Shown here: positions 32,007 to 41,193 of the stretch, piece by piece | Layout: each line of letters begins with the position of its first letter | Position numbering within the stretch: position 1 is the first letter of the stretch | Assembly (NCBI RefSeq): GCF_000599985.1 | Contig: NZ_CP007445.1 | Coordinates: 2,604,001 to 2,668,000 of the forward strand | DNA length: 64,000 nt | Direction of reading: 5' to 3' | Source: Gilliamella apicola | GTDB taxonomy: Bacteria > Pseudomonadota > Gammaproteobacteria > Enterobacterales > Orbaceae | Notes under the pieces: generated by a model | The model's input: only the letters and a program-made list of their open reading frames with translations | What the model was told of the DNA's origin: nothing | Database searches by the model: none | Program-made: the position numbers and the translations under genes

Positions 32007-32051
32007 TTTATCCTTACACAATTTGCAGAAAGCCCTGCAAAATGACGAATA

Positions 32052-33484
32052 TAGTTTATCCCTGTGTATACAGGGAACACAGTATCAGATATAAAAGCAG
32101 ATAAATTATATGCGGTTTATCCCTGTGTATACAGGGAACACGAGATTATCAGGTGCTTCATACGGAGCTTTTGCGGTTTATCCCTGTGTATACAGGGAAC
32201 ACGCAGATGAGGGAGTAATTGAGGAATGAGGCGGCGGTTTATCCCTGTGTATACAGGGAACACAGTAAAGATGAATATTATGGAGAACATCTAGACGGTT
32301 TATCCCTGTGTATACAGGGAACACTTCCTCTTTATTAAAAATTCGATTCATAACGTCGGTTTATCCCTGTGTATACAGGGAACACAAATGCCTGCGCCGC
32401 GGGTTCTTGTGTATTCGCGGTTTATCCCTGTGTATACAGGGAACACTACAGGAAAAAAGCACAGCAGTTGCTAAAGCGCGGTTTATCCCTGTGTATACAG
32501 GGAACACTCTGAATTCGCTGATCCTAATTCTACTCTTAGCGGTTTATCCCTGTGTATACAGGGAACACATTAATAATGGGAAATTTAGTTGATACAAAGT
32601 CGGTTTATCCCTGTGTATACAGGGAACACAGAATATTTTGCAGAATCAGGATCTTTCAATACGGTTTATCCCTGTGTATACAGGGAACACTTCCACCTAA
32701 AATCGACAAAGCCTCGCTCGCACGGTTTATCCCTGTGTATACAGGGAACACGTCACTGATTACCTGTTCGGCGAGTTAAGTTTGCGGTTTATCCCTGTGT
32801 ATACAGGGAACACACGCTCTTTATTTTGACATAACCATTTAATTTCGGTTTATCCCTGTGTATACAGGGAACACCGCACCTGATTTTTTCGAGGTGTATA
32901 ACCACACGGTTTATCCCTGTGTATACAGGGAACACTAACGCAAGACCGAAACAGCGCAACACCAAAACGGTTTATCCCTGTGTATACAGGGAACACGGTA
33001 ACACACAACAGACCCTCTGCACAAAGCTCGGTTTATCCCTGTGTATACAGGGAACACTTTCATCATGATCATGTCACCAACTTTCATGTCGGTTTATCCC
33101 TGTGTATACAGGGAACACAAAATTATAAATTATTTTTTTATTCAATTCGTCGGTTTATCCCTGTGTATACAGGGAACACGAGTACTAAACTATAGCAATG
33201 GAGATGAAAACCGGTTTATCCCTGTGTATACAGGGAACACGTAGATCTGTCCAACCTGCAAATATTGCTCGGCGGTTTATCCCTGTGTATACAGGGAACA
33301 CTTGGCTAACCACGCCCAGTGACGAGGTCGTAACGGTTTATCCCTGTGTATACAGGGAACACCTATATCACTATAAATCGGCAATGAAAATGAGCGGTTT
33401 ATCCCTGTGTATACAGGGAACACGTCATGGATTTAATTCCGCTATCCAATAAATGCGGTTTATCCCTGTGTATACAGGGAACAC
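32052..33484 (-). CRISPR. Type I-E CRISPR array, 24 repeats and 23 spacers
   Basis: 29-bp repeats with a strict 61-bp period (32-nt spacers; the spacer at 32752-32784 is 33 nt). On the plus strand each repeat begins CGGTTTATCCC, has a TGTGTATACA centre and ends GGGAACAC. Read as crRNA on the minus strand it starts GTGTTCCC and ends with the I-E handle ATAAACCG. Repeats are virtually invariant. Only the first in plus coordinates (32052-32080) has two changed end bases, marking it as the trailer end. The leader is therefore at 33485 onward, next to cas2, and transcription runs away from the cas genes. No two spacers look alike by eye. Confidence 0.99.
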
Positions 33485-33548
33485 TCTAAATATATATAAT
33501 TGTTTTATTTAGATTTATTGTCACTCCAAAAATCTACCAATTTTTTTA
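33485..33548 (-). promoter_or_regulatory. CRISPR leader
   Basis: AT-rich sequence between cas2 and the first repeat. On the minus strand it holds TAAAAAAATTGGTAG (33534-33548), then 49 nt ending TTTAGA directly before the first repeat. The E. coli type I-E leader contains a very similar ATTGGTAGATT motif and ends TTTAGA as I recall it. The same 15-nt motif at the same distance precedes the solo CRISPR unit at 52.6 kb. New spacers are expected to enter here. Confidence 0.75.
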
Positions 33549-33568
33549 ATTTTTTAAAGAACGTTAAC

Positions 33569-34781
<1,213 letters not shown>

Positions 34782-34792
34782 AACCGTTTATC

Positions 34793-35470
34793 CTATTGAT
34801 AATGTTTTATCAAGAATAAACCACAACCAAATCCTTTACTTTTGCCTATTCCTTGATAGATGGTATTTAAAAACAATTCAGCATCCGTCACCGTCAACAC
34901 GCCTTGATAATCAACGCTACTGTAAATAATTGGTTTAAGATCACTTTTTTTAATAAATTGCTGTTGGACATAACTAATTACTGCACAATTTACTTGTTGA
35001 TCGTTAGTGATTGATAATGAAAATCCTCTGGTTTCACTCTGTTTAATTAACCAGTTTATTGCAGCTTGATTTTGACGAAGTTTTATCTCATTAGTTTCTA
35101 TTTTTAACCCTTGTTTTCTAATCGGATATTTAGCGTTCATCAACACATCACTACGCTTACCATTTTTAAACACCACTGGATTAGCCCGTAGTGAAAAAAA
35201 CAATTTCATTCCAGCTGTTAATTTTGGTTGATACGGTTTAGTTTCTATTAAAAATAGTTGATGATTTGAGAGTGGCGCTACTTCCGATAATAGATAATAT
35301 TGATAACCTTTACCAATTCGCTCTTCACGAAATAAAAAGATCCGTTTTCCTTGATTAGGAAAGAGTTGCCATAACCATTGATGAATTGCATAAGGTCCCG
35401 AATTTTGCATTTTCTGTTGCATAATATAAGGAAGTTGGTTTAGTTTTAAAGTAACTCGAGAAAAATACAT
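34793..35470 (-). CDS. cas6e: Cas6e (Cse3) pre-crRNA endoribonuclease
   Basis: Cleaves the pre-crRNA at the base of each repeat hairpin and stays bound as the head of Cascade. The likely catalytic histidine is in YAIHQWLWQLFP (about residue 29), and the C-terminal glycine-rich loop is GIGKSKGFGCGLFLI. Length 225 (E. coli 199) reflects small loop insertions. It abuts cas5e without a gap. Confidence 0.95.
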   Translation of the reverse strand: MYFSRVTLKLNQLPYIMQQKMQNSGPYAIHQWLWQLFPNQGKRIFLFREERIGKGYQYYLLSEVAPLSNHQLFLIETKPYQPKLTAGMKLFFSLRANPVVFKNGKRSDVLMNAKYPIRKQGLKIETNEIKLRQNQAAINWLIKQSETRGFSLSITNDQQVNCAVISYVQQQFIKKSDLKPIIYSSVDYQGVLTVTDAELFLNTIYQGIGKSKGFGCGLFLIKHYQ

Positions 35471-36214
35471 CTATTCACTCCCTTTCAATTTGCCTGAAAA
35501 CTGCAGACGACAACTAAATTGCCTGCGCTCACTACTTATTGGTTGATCTTGCCGAAGCTGAATTTTAATTACCTTAAAGTGATCTTCTTGATTAATTTGT
35601 TCCCAATAATATTCATCAGCAGTGCTTTCTACTAATTTATCAATAACCGGATCTTGACGATGACACTCTTGATAATGCTTGTCTGCAAAAATAAAAGCAT
35701 CACTCAATGTTCCTTGATACAAGATAGGTGATAACGGCAACGATAAAGGTGAGTTTTTCCTTCCTGCGTATAATGGAAAAACGGGGTTAAGTAATGCTTG
35801 TTGTATTTGGGCTAAACTATAGGGTGCATTTTCAGTTTCAGACATTACAATTTGATAGTAAACATCATTGTAATATTCTCGCTGTGATAATAAAGTTTCT
35901 AGATCAAGGAGGTTCTGTCGAATTTCATCAAAACGCGTATGCCATACTTGCTTTTTGTTAGCTCTAGGAGCTTGAACAGTATGAAAATCTCTAAACCAGC
36001 TATTATTAGCAATAAAAGGACGAATCGCAAAATAATAATGCTGATTAAAATTATCAATTTGATTATCATCACGTCGAATTCCAAGCGCCGCCGAGACTAA
36101 TCCCAATAAAGCAGAGCGAGAGGGAATAATATTGCTGTGGCGAATTTCGCCAACAGCAGGTTCGCCCCAAGAGGTAAAAGGGGCATAAATCTGAAAAATA
36201 AGATGGTCTATCAT
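35471..36214 (-). CDS. cas5e: Cas5e (CasD) Cascade subunit
   Basis: Binds the 5-prime handle of the crRNA in Cascade. It starts MIDHLIFQIYAPFTSWGEP and has the family block SRSALLGLVSAALGIRRDD near residue 45. I use the ATG at 36214, preceded by GGAG eleven bases upstream; the frame extends 10 codons further back into cas7e. The resulting 247 residues are slightly longer than E. coli Cas5e (224). Confidence 0.94.
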   Translation of the reverse strand: MIDHLIFQIYAPFTSWGEPAVGEIRHSNIIPSRSALLGLVSAALGIRRDDNQIDNFNQHYYFAIRPFIANNSWFRDFHTVQAPRANKKQVWHTRFDEIRQNLLDLETLLSQREYYNDVYYQIVMSETENAPYSLAQIQQALLNPVFPLYAGRKNSPLSLPLSPILYQGTLSDAFIFADKHYQECHRQDPVIDKLVESTADEYYWEQINQEDHFKVIKIQLRQDQPISSERRQFSCRLQFSGKLKGSE

Positions 36215-36227
36215 CTTGTCGACTCTC

Positions 36228-37292
36228 CTATTTTTGCGCAACAAAATCTAATGCCGCGCTAAGGGTTCCTTCTCCTGTTTCACTATTGAGAACATAGCGA
36301 CTATCAGCGCATTGGCCATAAACTTTATCAAATTTATCACGTTGCTCTTCTAAACGGGTAATAGCATCATTAACCAGATCTTGACTACGAATTGGATTAA
36401 AATAAGCTACCGCTAAAGAGCGAGGTTGTTGACTCCCTTTTTCTATCAATAAGTAGGAAGTATATGCCCGTGAAGCGAAACTATTTTGCATACCGGTTGG
36501 TGCTACTTTGGTGGTTGATTCAGTTAAAGCTTTTAAGGTTTTTTCAACCAATATTTCATCACCATTTAAATTTTCTAATAATAAATCACGGCTGATACAG
36601 ACATAAGTATAAAACAGTGCAGAGGCAAATCCACGTTCGCCCAAATGTGCTGATCCAGCATCAACATCATTATTATTTAAATCATCAACAGCAGTAAAAA
36701 AATCATCCTCAATGGTTACGGTACTTACCCCTAATGCATGAGAAACTTGACACGCAGCTTCAATATTAAATGCCGGGCTATCTGCTAACATTCGTCCGAA
36801 TAATGCAATATCAATACTACTATTTTCTTTACGCAATAATTTAACTTCATTATCGGTAGGCTCACGTTTTTCACTAATTAATAAATCAACTAATTGTTTA
36901 ATTGCTTGTTGTTCATAATTACTAATATGTACTAATTGTTCGATTTCTAAATTAGTCAATGGGTCTTTTGGTGATTTTTCATTTTTTACTTTACCAAACT
37001 GACCGGCTATTTTAATTGCACTCTCTTTAGCTATTTTTTCAGATATACCATTATCAATCATTGGTTTATATACCCAATCTCGAGCAAAGCGGCGTGAACG
37101 AGTGCCAATATGATCACTCAATGATTGATAAAAACAGTCAGAGGTTCGCCAAGCTCTTTTCAAGCTTTGTGACGAAATGCGTAAACGGTCAGTATTACCC
37201 ATTTTAGCTGTTTTTGGTCGACCTAAATCATCACGGTTTAAGTTTGAGGGAGCATAAGCGGTTAATAGATGTAATTGAATAAATGTAGTCAT
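36228..37292 (-). CDS. cas7e: Cas7e (Cse4/CasC) Cascade backbone subunit
   Basis: Six copies form the crRNA-binding filament of Cascade. Family landmarks are the start FIQLHLLTAYAPSNLNRDD, the SSQSLKRAWR block and AGSAHLGERGFASALFY. Length 354 matches the family (363 in E. coli). It lies 5 bp after cse2 and is the strongest conserved gene of the operon after cas1. Confidence 0.96.
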   Translation of the reverse strand: MTTFIQLHLLTAYAPSNLNRDDLGRPKTAKMGNTDRLRISSQSLKRAWRTSDCFYQSLSDHIGTRSRRFARDWVYKPMIDNGISEKIAKESAIKIAGQFGKVKNEKSPKDPLTNLEIEQLVHISNYEQQAIKQLVDLLISEKREPTDNEVKLLRKENSSIDIALFGRMLADSPAFNIEAACQVSHALGVSTVTIEDDFFTAVDDLNNNDVDAGSAHLGERGFASALFYTYVCISRDLLLENLNGDEILVEKTLKALTESTTKVAPTGMQNSFASRAYTSYLLIEKGSQQPRSLAVAYFNPIRSQDLVNDAITRLEEQRDKFDKVYGQCADSRYVLNSETGEGTLSAALDFVAQK

Positions 37293-37297
37293 GATGA

Positions 37298-37933
37298 TTA
37301 TTCCTTAGTATTAGTTTTAGTATTAGTATTATTTTTAGTTGAAAAGTAGTCCATTTCCCAACGAACAGAAAGGCGTTTAAACGGGTTAGTATCAGCTGGC
37401 CAACCATGTTCACGTGCATCCCACTCTTGCATCCATAAAAAGATGCCATCAGCAAGGGAAGTTAGATTAACCCCTTTTTCACCTCGCAACTTAACAGCAC
37501 GAATTAAACGTTGACAAAATTCCTCAGGGGTTTCACTAGTAAGAAGACGTTCAAATCGCAGTTCAGATAAATAATTGCGTTCGCCACCTTTGATTTTTTC
37601 ACTTAATTGTGCAGCAAATGGCGATTTATCATTATTCTTTTCTGCAAAAGCAGCCACATTAGCAAATATCTTTAATGCATAATAATGAACTTCTGTTTTA
37701 GCTAATTTACTGTCATTATTAATAAGTTTATCAGCTAAAATCCTGTGGCCAGCTTGTGAACATATAAACTCAGATAATGAATATCGACGTAATTCAGCTC
37801 GCAATTTGCGTCCATTATAAGTAATACCATTGAATTTACCTTGCCGTTGCTGCAACATAGAAAACCATTCATCAATAATCTTTTTATGGTTATCATTTAA
37901 GATGATCAGCTCTTTTGGGGTAGTATCTGACAT
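37298..37933 (-). CDS. cse2: Cse2 (CasB) Cascade small subunit
   Basis: Helical subunit, two copies of which line the belly of Cascade and help hold the displaced DNA strand. It has the R-rich block RKLRAELRRY near residue 45, typical of Cse2. The ATG at 37933 is preceded by AGGGAG; the frame extends to a TTG at 37957 overlapping cse1, less likely as start. Length 211 (E. coli 160) includes an Asn/Thr/Lys tail. Confidence 0.93.
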   Translation of the reverse strand: MSDTTPKELIILNDNHKKIIDEWFSMLQQRQGKFNGITYNGRKLRAELRRYSLSEFICSQAGHRILADKLINNDSKLAKTEVHYYALKIFANVAAFAEKNNDKSPFAAQLSEKIKGGERNYLSELRFERLLTSETPEEFCQRLIRAVKLRGEKGVNLTSLADGIFLWMQEWDAREHGWPADTNPFKRLSVRWEMDYFSTKNNTNTKTNTKE

Positions 37934-37953
37934 GTTGTTCTCCCTACATGCTA

Positions 37954-39480
37954 TCAAGACGGTTTATTATTTTTAATCTTTTTGATATTTTTAAGTTTGT
38001 TAAAATCTTTAAGTAGTTTTTCTCTTGTACTAATTTTTTCAGAATTGATCATTTGTTGATCTGGATCTGAAAAAGCAGCTTTATCGTAAATTTGGGTGAT
38101 ATATTTCAATAAGGTATTTGTCCAACCTAACAACAAGTGAAAGCGACCATTTGGGTTATCTTTTTCATCAATAAGTTGTTTAACAAATTCATAAAAAGGT
38201 ATTTCAGTTTCTTTCCAATAAGCAATATCAACGGAACTTGATTGTTTATTGATACTAGCCAAGGCTTTACGTAGTATTGGTAAAGTATCTTTACTAAACT
38301 CAAGTGCTAGTGCTATTAACTCTTTAATATCACTATCTGGGTCAGCAAATATTGGATAGACAGGAAAGTTATGTTCATACCAGCAGCGAGCTTTCATATT
38401 CTCAAAATCATAACCAAAACACCAAAGGTGATATTCTTCGGTAGATTCCAAGTCACGATAATCATGAGCGTTTACAACTTGAGCTGGCTGGTTATCATCA
38501 TTAGTAGTAACCATTCCTAACCAATCGCGATAAATTAACCCTCCAGGCTGACCTTTGATGGCAATCGGTGCACCCGTTTTACTGTCTGTTCGATAAGGAG
38601 ATAAAGGATGCCGCCAGTTTTGATATTGAACACCATAATTTTTAGTTTGATAATGGCTAATAAGTTCGGACGACTCCTCACCACAAAGATCACAATTGCC
38701 TTGCGTTATATTGTCAAAATCTAGCTCAATTCGACGAGGCATACCCCAAAAAGCTTGACAAAAATTAGCTTGTTCAGGATATACACTTAAATTTTTGGGC
38801 GGTTCACTGGTTATGGTTTTGTTTAACCATGGAAAGACAGTTTCATCATAGCGTTGTGGTTTTTCATCATCATTAAGTGGCACTACATTTAACCATAATT
38901 TTTTCCATAATGGTGTTGGCGAGTTCAGCTCAGGCATTATTAAAGTGGTAATTGGTCCTCCGCCTCGCAAACTGACTCGATGCCCTTGTCCACCTGCTGG
39001 GGCATTAGTTTGTAAAGTAAATAATGCCATAACAGCACAATGTGGGCAGATAGCCTTAACAAAATCCCGCTTAATAAAATGATCTGTATTTCTCTTTAAA
39101 GCATTTTCACCAGGCGCTTCAACCAATAAACCCGATATTGGTACTTTATTACCATTTAATGGTGTAAAGTCTTGCATAAAAGCAGGTTTAGTAGCACCAA
39201 ATTGCATTGCTGGTTTAATTTGTTCAAATGCTTTATCTAGCTGTGATTGTGGTATTCCCTCATCCCAATAGTCTAACCATTCATCATTATTTTTGGGGTA
39301 ACAAGCAGTTTGTAGTAAACCAATAAGAAATTGGTATGCAGCACCTTGAAAATCAGGTCTAAAATAGGCTAAATCAAAAATGGTTTCATCAATTAACTGA
39401 CTGGGTTTAATTTTACTTATCTGACCATTAAAATGTCTTACAGGAATCCATTCATGGTCTAACAATGATAAAGTAGGCAA
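37954..39480 (-). CDS. cse1: Cse1 (CasA, Cas8e) Cascade large subunit
   Basis: PAM-reading large subunit of Cascade that recruits Cas3. The 508 residues (E. coli 502) begin PTLSLLDHEWIPV and contain the zinc-type cysteines CPHC and CDLC and the loop PAGGQGHRVSLRGGGP. The start codon is TTG, six bases after AGGAG. A rare start and a 12-bp hairpin just upstream suggest limited translation. It is the first cas gene of the Cascade operon, but a 56-codon ORF precedes it. Confidence 0.96.
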   Translation of the reverse strand: MPTLSLLDHEWIPVRHFNGQISKIKPSQLIDETIFDLAYFRPDFQGAAYQFLIGLLQTACYPKNNDEWLDYWDEGIPQSQLDKAFEQIKPAMQFGATKPAFMQDFTPLNGNKVPISGLLVEAPGENALKRNTDHFIKRDFVKAICPHCAVMALFTLQTNAPAGGQGHRVSLRGGGPITTLIMPELNSPTPLWKKLWLNVVPLNDDEKPQRYDETVFPWLNKTITSEPPKNLSVYPEQANFCQAFWGMPRRIELDFDNITQGNCDLCGEESSELISHYQTKNYGVQYQNWRHPLSPYRTDSKTGAPIAIKGQPGGLIYRDWLGMVTTNDDNQPAQVVNAHDYRDLESTEEYHLWCFGYDFENMKARCWYEHNFPVYPIFADPDSDIKELIALALEFSKDTLPILRKALASINKQSSSVDIAYWKETEIPFYEFVKQLIDEKDNPNGRFHLLLGWTNTLLKYITQIYDKAAFSDPDQQMINSEKISTREKLLKDFNKLKNIKKIKNNKPS

Positions 39481-39505
39481 TTTATACTCCTTTTTCCAGT
39501 TTGAA

Positions 39506-39534
39506 ATAAGCGAAATATAAATTATTCCGCTTAT
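39506..39534 (-). promoter_or_regulatory. Stem-loop upstream of cse1
   Basis: A 12-bp stem (ATAAGCGGAATA pairing with TATTTCGCTTAT, one wobble) and a 5-nt loop, ending 25 nt before the TTG start of cse1 and lying after the small ORF. No U run follows, so it is not a classical terminator; a role in mRNA stability, processing or translation control is possible. Confidence 0.6.
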
Positions 39535-39549
39535 CGGTTTAAGCTTAAA

Positions 39550-39720
39550 TCATTTAATTCTATATGAAGCTGATTTATTGATTTCAAAACTTAAAGTATA
39601 CGATCGAATTTTTTGATCATTTGTTATATGCATTAATTCAATTGCCCATCGATTTTTTCGGTAATTAAACATATTTCCTAGAGAATTACATATTGGTAAT
39701 AATTTTCTTAATAAAAACAT
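39550..39720 (-). CDS. 56-residue small ORF at the head of the Cascade operon
   Basis: ATG at 39720 preceded by AAGGAGAAGG at the proper distance, a much stronger ribosome site than that of cse1. The peptide starts MFLLRKLLPICNSLGNMFNY, is basic in the middle (RKNRW), and ends SASYRIK at a TGA 69 bp before cse1. I do not recognise it. It could be a leader peptide, a genuine small protein cotranscribed with Cascade, or the toxin of a CreTA-like module, since the PAM-flanked sites matched by the crRNA-like unit lie just upstream. Confidence 0.5.
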   Translation of the reverse strand: MFLLRKLLPICNSLGNMFNYRKNRWAIELMHITNDQKIRSYTLSFEINKSASYRIK

Positions 39721-39767
39721 AAAACCTTCTCCTTATAAAAAAATTGGAAAATATTAGCAATGCTGTA

Positions 39768-39837
39768 TACTCAATGAGTACTTATATCGATGGTTATTTC
39801 ATGCAATGCTGATAATGTATAGCTAGTATGTTCTAGC
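39768..39837. promoter_or_regulatory. Two operator-like inverted repeats upstream of the small ORF
   Basis: TACTCA-A-TGAGTA at 39768-39780 and GCTAG-6 bp-CTAGC at 39822-39837, plus GCAATGCTG occurring twice (39758 and 39803). They lie between the putative Cascade promoter region and the small ORF. They look like binding sites for dimeric regulators; the regulators are unknown. Confidence 0.4.
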
Positions 39838-39883
39838 CATTTTTAATTTAACATATAATTTTCTAATTAACAACAAAAAAGAC

Positions 39884-39930
39884 AAGATAGTTATTAATAA
39901 TTAAATAAGATAGCTAGTAATAATTATGAT
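39884..39930 (+). promoter_or_regulatory. Two tandem PAM-flanked sites matched by the crRNA-like RNA
   Basis: Imperfect 23-bp tandem repeats, each starting AAGATAG. AAG at 39884 and 39907 is the canonical type I-E PAM. The following 21 bases match the spacer-like stretch at 40003-40023 at 17 of 21 positions each. Site A matches at 1-4 and 7-19; site B at 1-5, 7, 9-17 and 20-21. Position 6, and 18 in site B, are flipped-out positions in type I-E pairing, so mismatches there cost little. They lie upstream of the Cascade operon and are proposed Cascade binding sites. Confidence 0.6.
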
Positions 39931-39945
39931 AATAAATTTATTTAT

Positions 39946-40052
39946 GTTACAATCCTACTATTAGTTGTAATCAATGTTCCTTATCTTGATAGGGATAAAC
40001 CTATAGCAATTAATAATTAAAATCAGTTCCCCACTCTCGTGGGGATTTTCGT
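39946..40052 (+). ncRNA. Candidate cas-regulating crRNA-like RNA (CreR/CreA type)
   Basis: A compact unit on the plus strand. The extended -10 TGTTACAAT (39945-39953) is followed by a degenerate repeat at 39974-40002 that matches the crRNA-sense array repeat at 21 of 29 positions, including TGTTCC and GGGATAAACC, and keeps a hairpin. Next comes a 21-nt spacer-like stretch (40003-40023), then a repeat-like hairpin at 40024-40052 (GTTCCCCAC-TCTC-GTGGGGAT with T-rich tail) that can also end transcription. The handle is ATAAACCT. Cascade loaded with this RNA could bind the two AAG-flanked sites nearby and repress cas transcription. Expression is not shown by sequence. Confidence 0.6.
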
Positions 40053-40198
40053 TTCAAAGTCAAATAAGTATAAAATCGTTATTATTTTAACGGATATCAA
40101 TCTTTAAAAATGTGAGCTTAGTTTCCTTTTTTAAATTTTTTTGTTTTTATCTACTCTTTCTATTTATCTGATAACTCGATATTTTAATGTTATGGCTA

Positions 40199-40238
40199 TT
40201 GACCTTTAACGCACTTTCTGCCTAGTGTTGTTAGGTCA
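40199..40238. repeat. Long imperfect inverted repeat upstream of frdC
   Basis: TTGACCT/AGGTCAA (7 bp) encloses a second stem AACGCACT/AGTGTTGTT with one bulge and an 8-nt loop. No T run follows on either strand, so termination is unlikely. It lies about 30 bp before the frdC -35 box. Confidence 0.5.
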
Positions 40239-40265
40239 AAAACCGATATTATGTGCGACTTTAAT

Positions 40266-40296
40266 TTGACGATTTGGATAGCTTAGTGTTTATAAT
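40266..40296 (+). promoter_or_regulatory. Probable frdC promoter
   Basis: TTGACG and a perfect TATAAT separated by 19 bp, 59 bp upstream of the frdC ATG. The long spacer suggests that an activator is required; no clear FNR palindrome was seen. Confidence 0.5.
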
Positions 40297-40355
40297 ACTT
40301 AATTAAACTCTAAAAACGTTAATTACCTAAAAATGTTACCCACATTGAGAAAGTT

Positions 40356-40787
40356 ATGATTAAAAAAAGTAATGACAATTATCAATCAAATAATAATGTA
40401 AGTAATATCAGTAATCAGTCTGAATATAGTGATTTACCACAGAAACAATCTCGATTTTGTTCAATCATTAACAAATTAATTCCCTTTGCAATGCTTTGGG
40501 GCAGTTTAATGTTAATGTATGGCGTAATATGCATGTATACCAATAGTATGGGACAAGATGAGTTTTATCGCTTTATCTTCTTTTTACGTAGTCCTTTTGT
40601 TGTTGTGCTCAATTGCTTAGCATTATTGGTTGCTATTTTTCATTCAATAAGTTGGTTTAACTTAGCCCCTAAAGTTATTTTTTCAACAAGCTCAAATAAG
40701 AGAACACAAGATTATTTATTTACTGCTGGTTTATGGTTAGTGACAATCGCTATTTCAATTTGCTTAGTGTTATTTGTTTTAAAATAG
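40356..40787 (+). CDS. frdC: FrdC fumarate reductase membrane anchor subunit
   Basis: One of two membrane anchors that dock the FrdAB catalytic dimer and bind menaquinol in anaerobic fumarate respiration. After a hydrophilic N-terminal extension of about 35 residues there are three membrane segments. The block FFLRSPFVVVLNCLALLVA and SWFNLAPKV match FrdC. Length 143 (E. coli 131). frdD follows 14 bp downstream, but frdA and frdB are not adjacent; upstream is the cas regulatory region. Confidence 0.8.
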   Translation: MIKKSNDNYQSNNNVSNISNQSEYSDLPQKQSRFCSIINKLIPFAMLWGSLMLMYGVICMYTNSMGQDEFYRFIFFLRSPFVVVLNCLALLVAIFHSISWFNLAPKVIFSTSSNKRTQDYLFTAGLWLVTIAISICLVLFVLK

Positions 40788-40801
40788 ATGGTATTTATCC
40801 G

Positions 40802-41158
40802 ATGAAAAATCAAGAAATTAAAACTACACATTCAAAGGGTAGTCTTGCAAAAGGATTATTTGCTTTAGGTGGAACATGGGCTGCGATCTTTTTGCCAGCC
40901 ATTATGATAATAATTGCGTTCATTATTCCTTTTGGTAATGCAACAACTCGTTCTTATATACTTAAAGTAGCAAATACAGAAACAGGTAAATTATTTTTAT
41001 TTTTAATGATTTCGTTACCTATTTGGTGCGCATTACAGAAGATTATCACGATTTTACATCATCATAAAATCTATCCAAAGCGGGAAAAAATACTAACCGT
41101 TGCGTTAGCCCTTGCATGGACTATCCATGCAGTTTATATTTTATTTGTCCGAAGTTAA
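40802..41158 (+). CDS. frdD: FrdD fumarate reductase membrane anchor subunit
   Basis: Second anchor of fumarate reductase. The family block KLFLFLMISLPIWCALQKI and three membrane segments are visible, and LFALGGTWAAIFLPAIMII resembles the first FrdD helix. The ATG at 40802 is used; the frame extends 23 codons back into the end of frdC but that part is not FrdD-like. Length 118 equals E. coli FrdD (119). Confidence 0.8.
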   Translation: MKNQEIKTTHSKGSLAKGLFALGGTWAAIFLPAIMIIIAFIIPFGNATTRSYILKVANTETGKLFLFLMISLPIWCALQKIITILHHHKIYPKREKILTVALALAWTIHAVYILFVRS

Positions 41159-41193
41159 CTAAAACAGCATTTGATATAATTAATCAATAAAAA

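Noticed and set aside
31402..32051. Extra degenerate CRISPR repeats beyond the trailer end
   Set aside because: I scanned the gap for GGGATAAACC or its complement and saw none.
32308..33452. Several plus-strand ORFs of 67-94 codons with repeated VYPCVYREH and LSLCIQGT peptides
   Set aside because: They are translations of the CRISPR repeats and spacers; the peptides are the repeat read in different frames.
40026..40051. The GTTCCCCAC/GTGGGGAT hairpin as an ordinary terminator only
   Set aside because: It may well terminate transcription, but its spacing and GTTCC/GGGAT arms beside a degenerate repeat make a repeat-derived origin at least as likely; it is kept as part of the crRNA-like unit.
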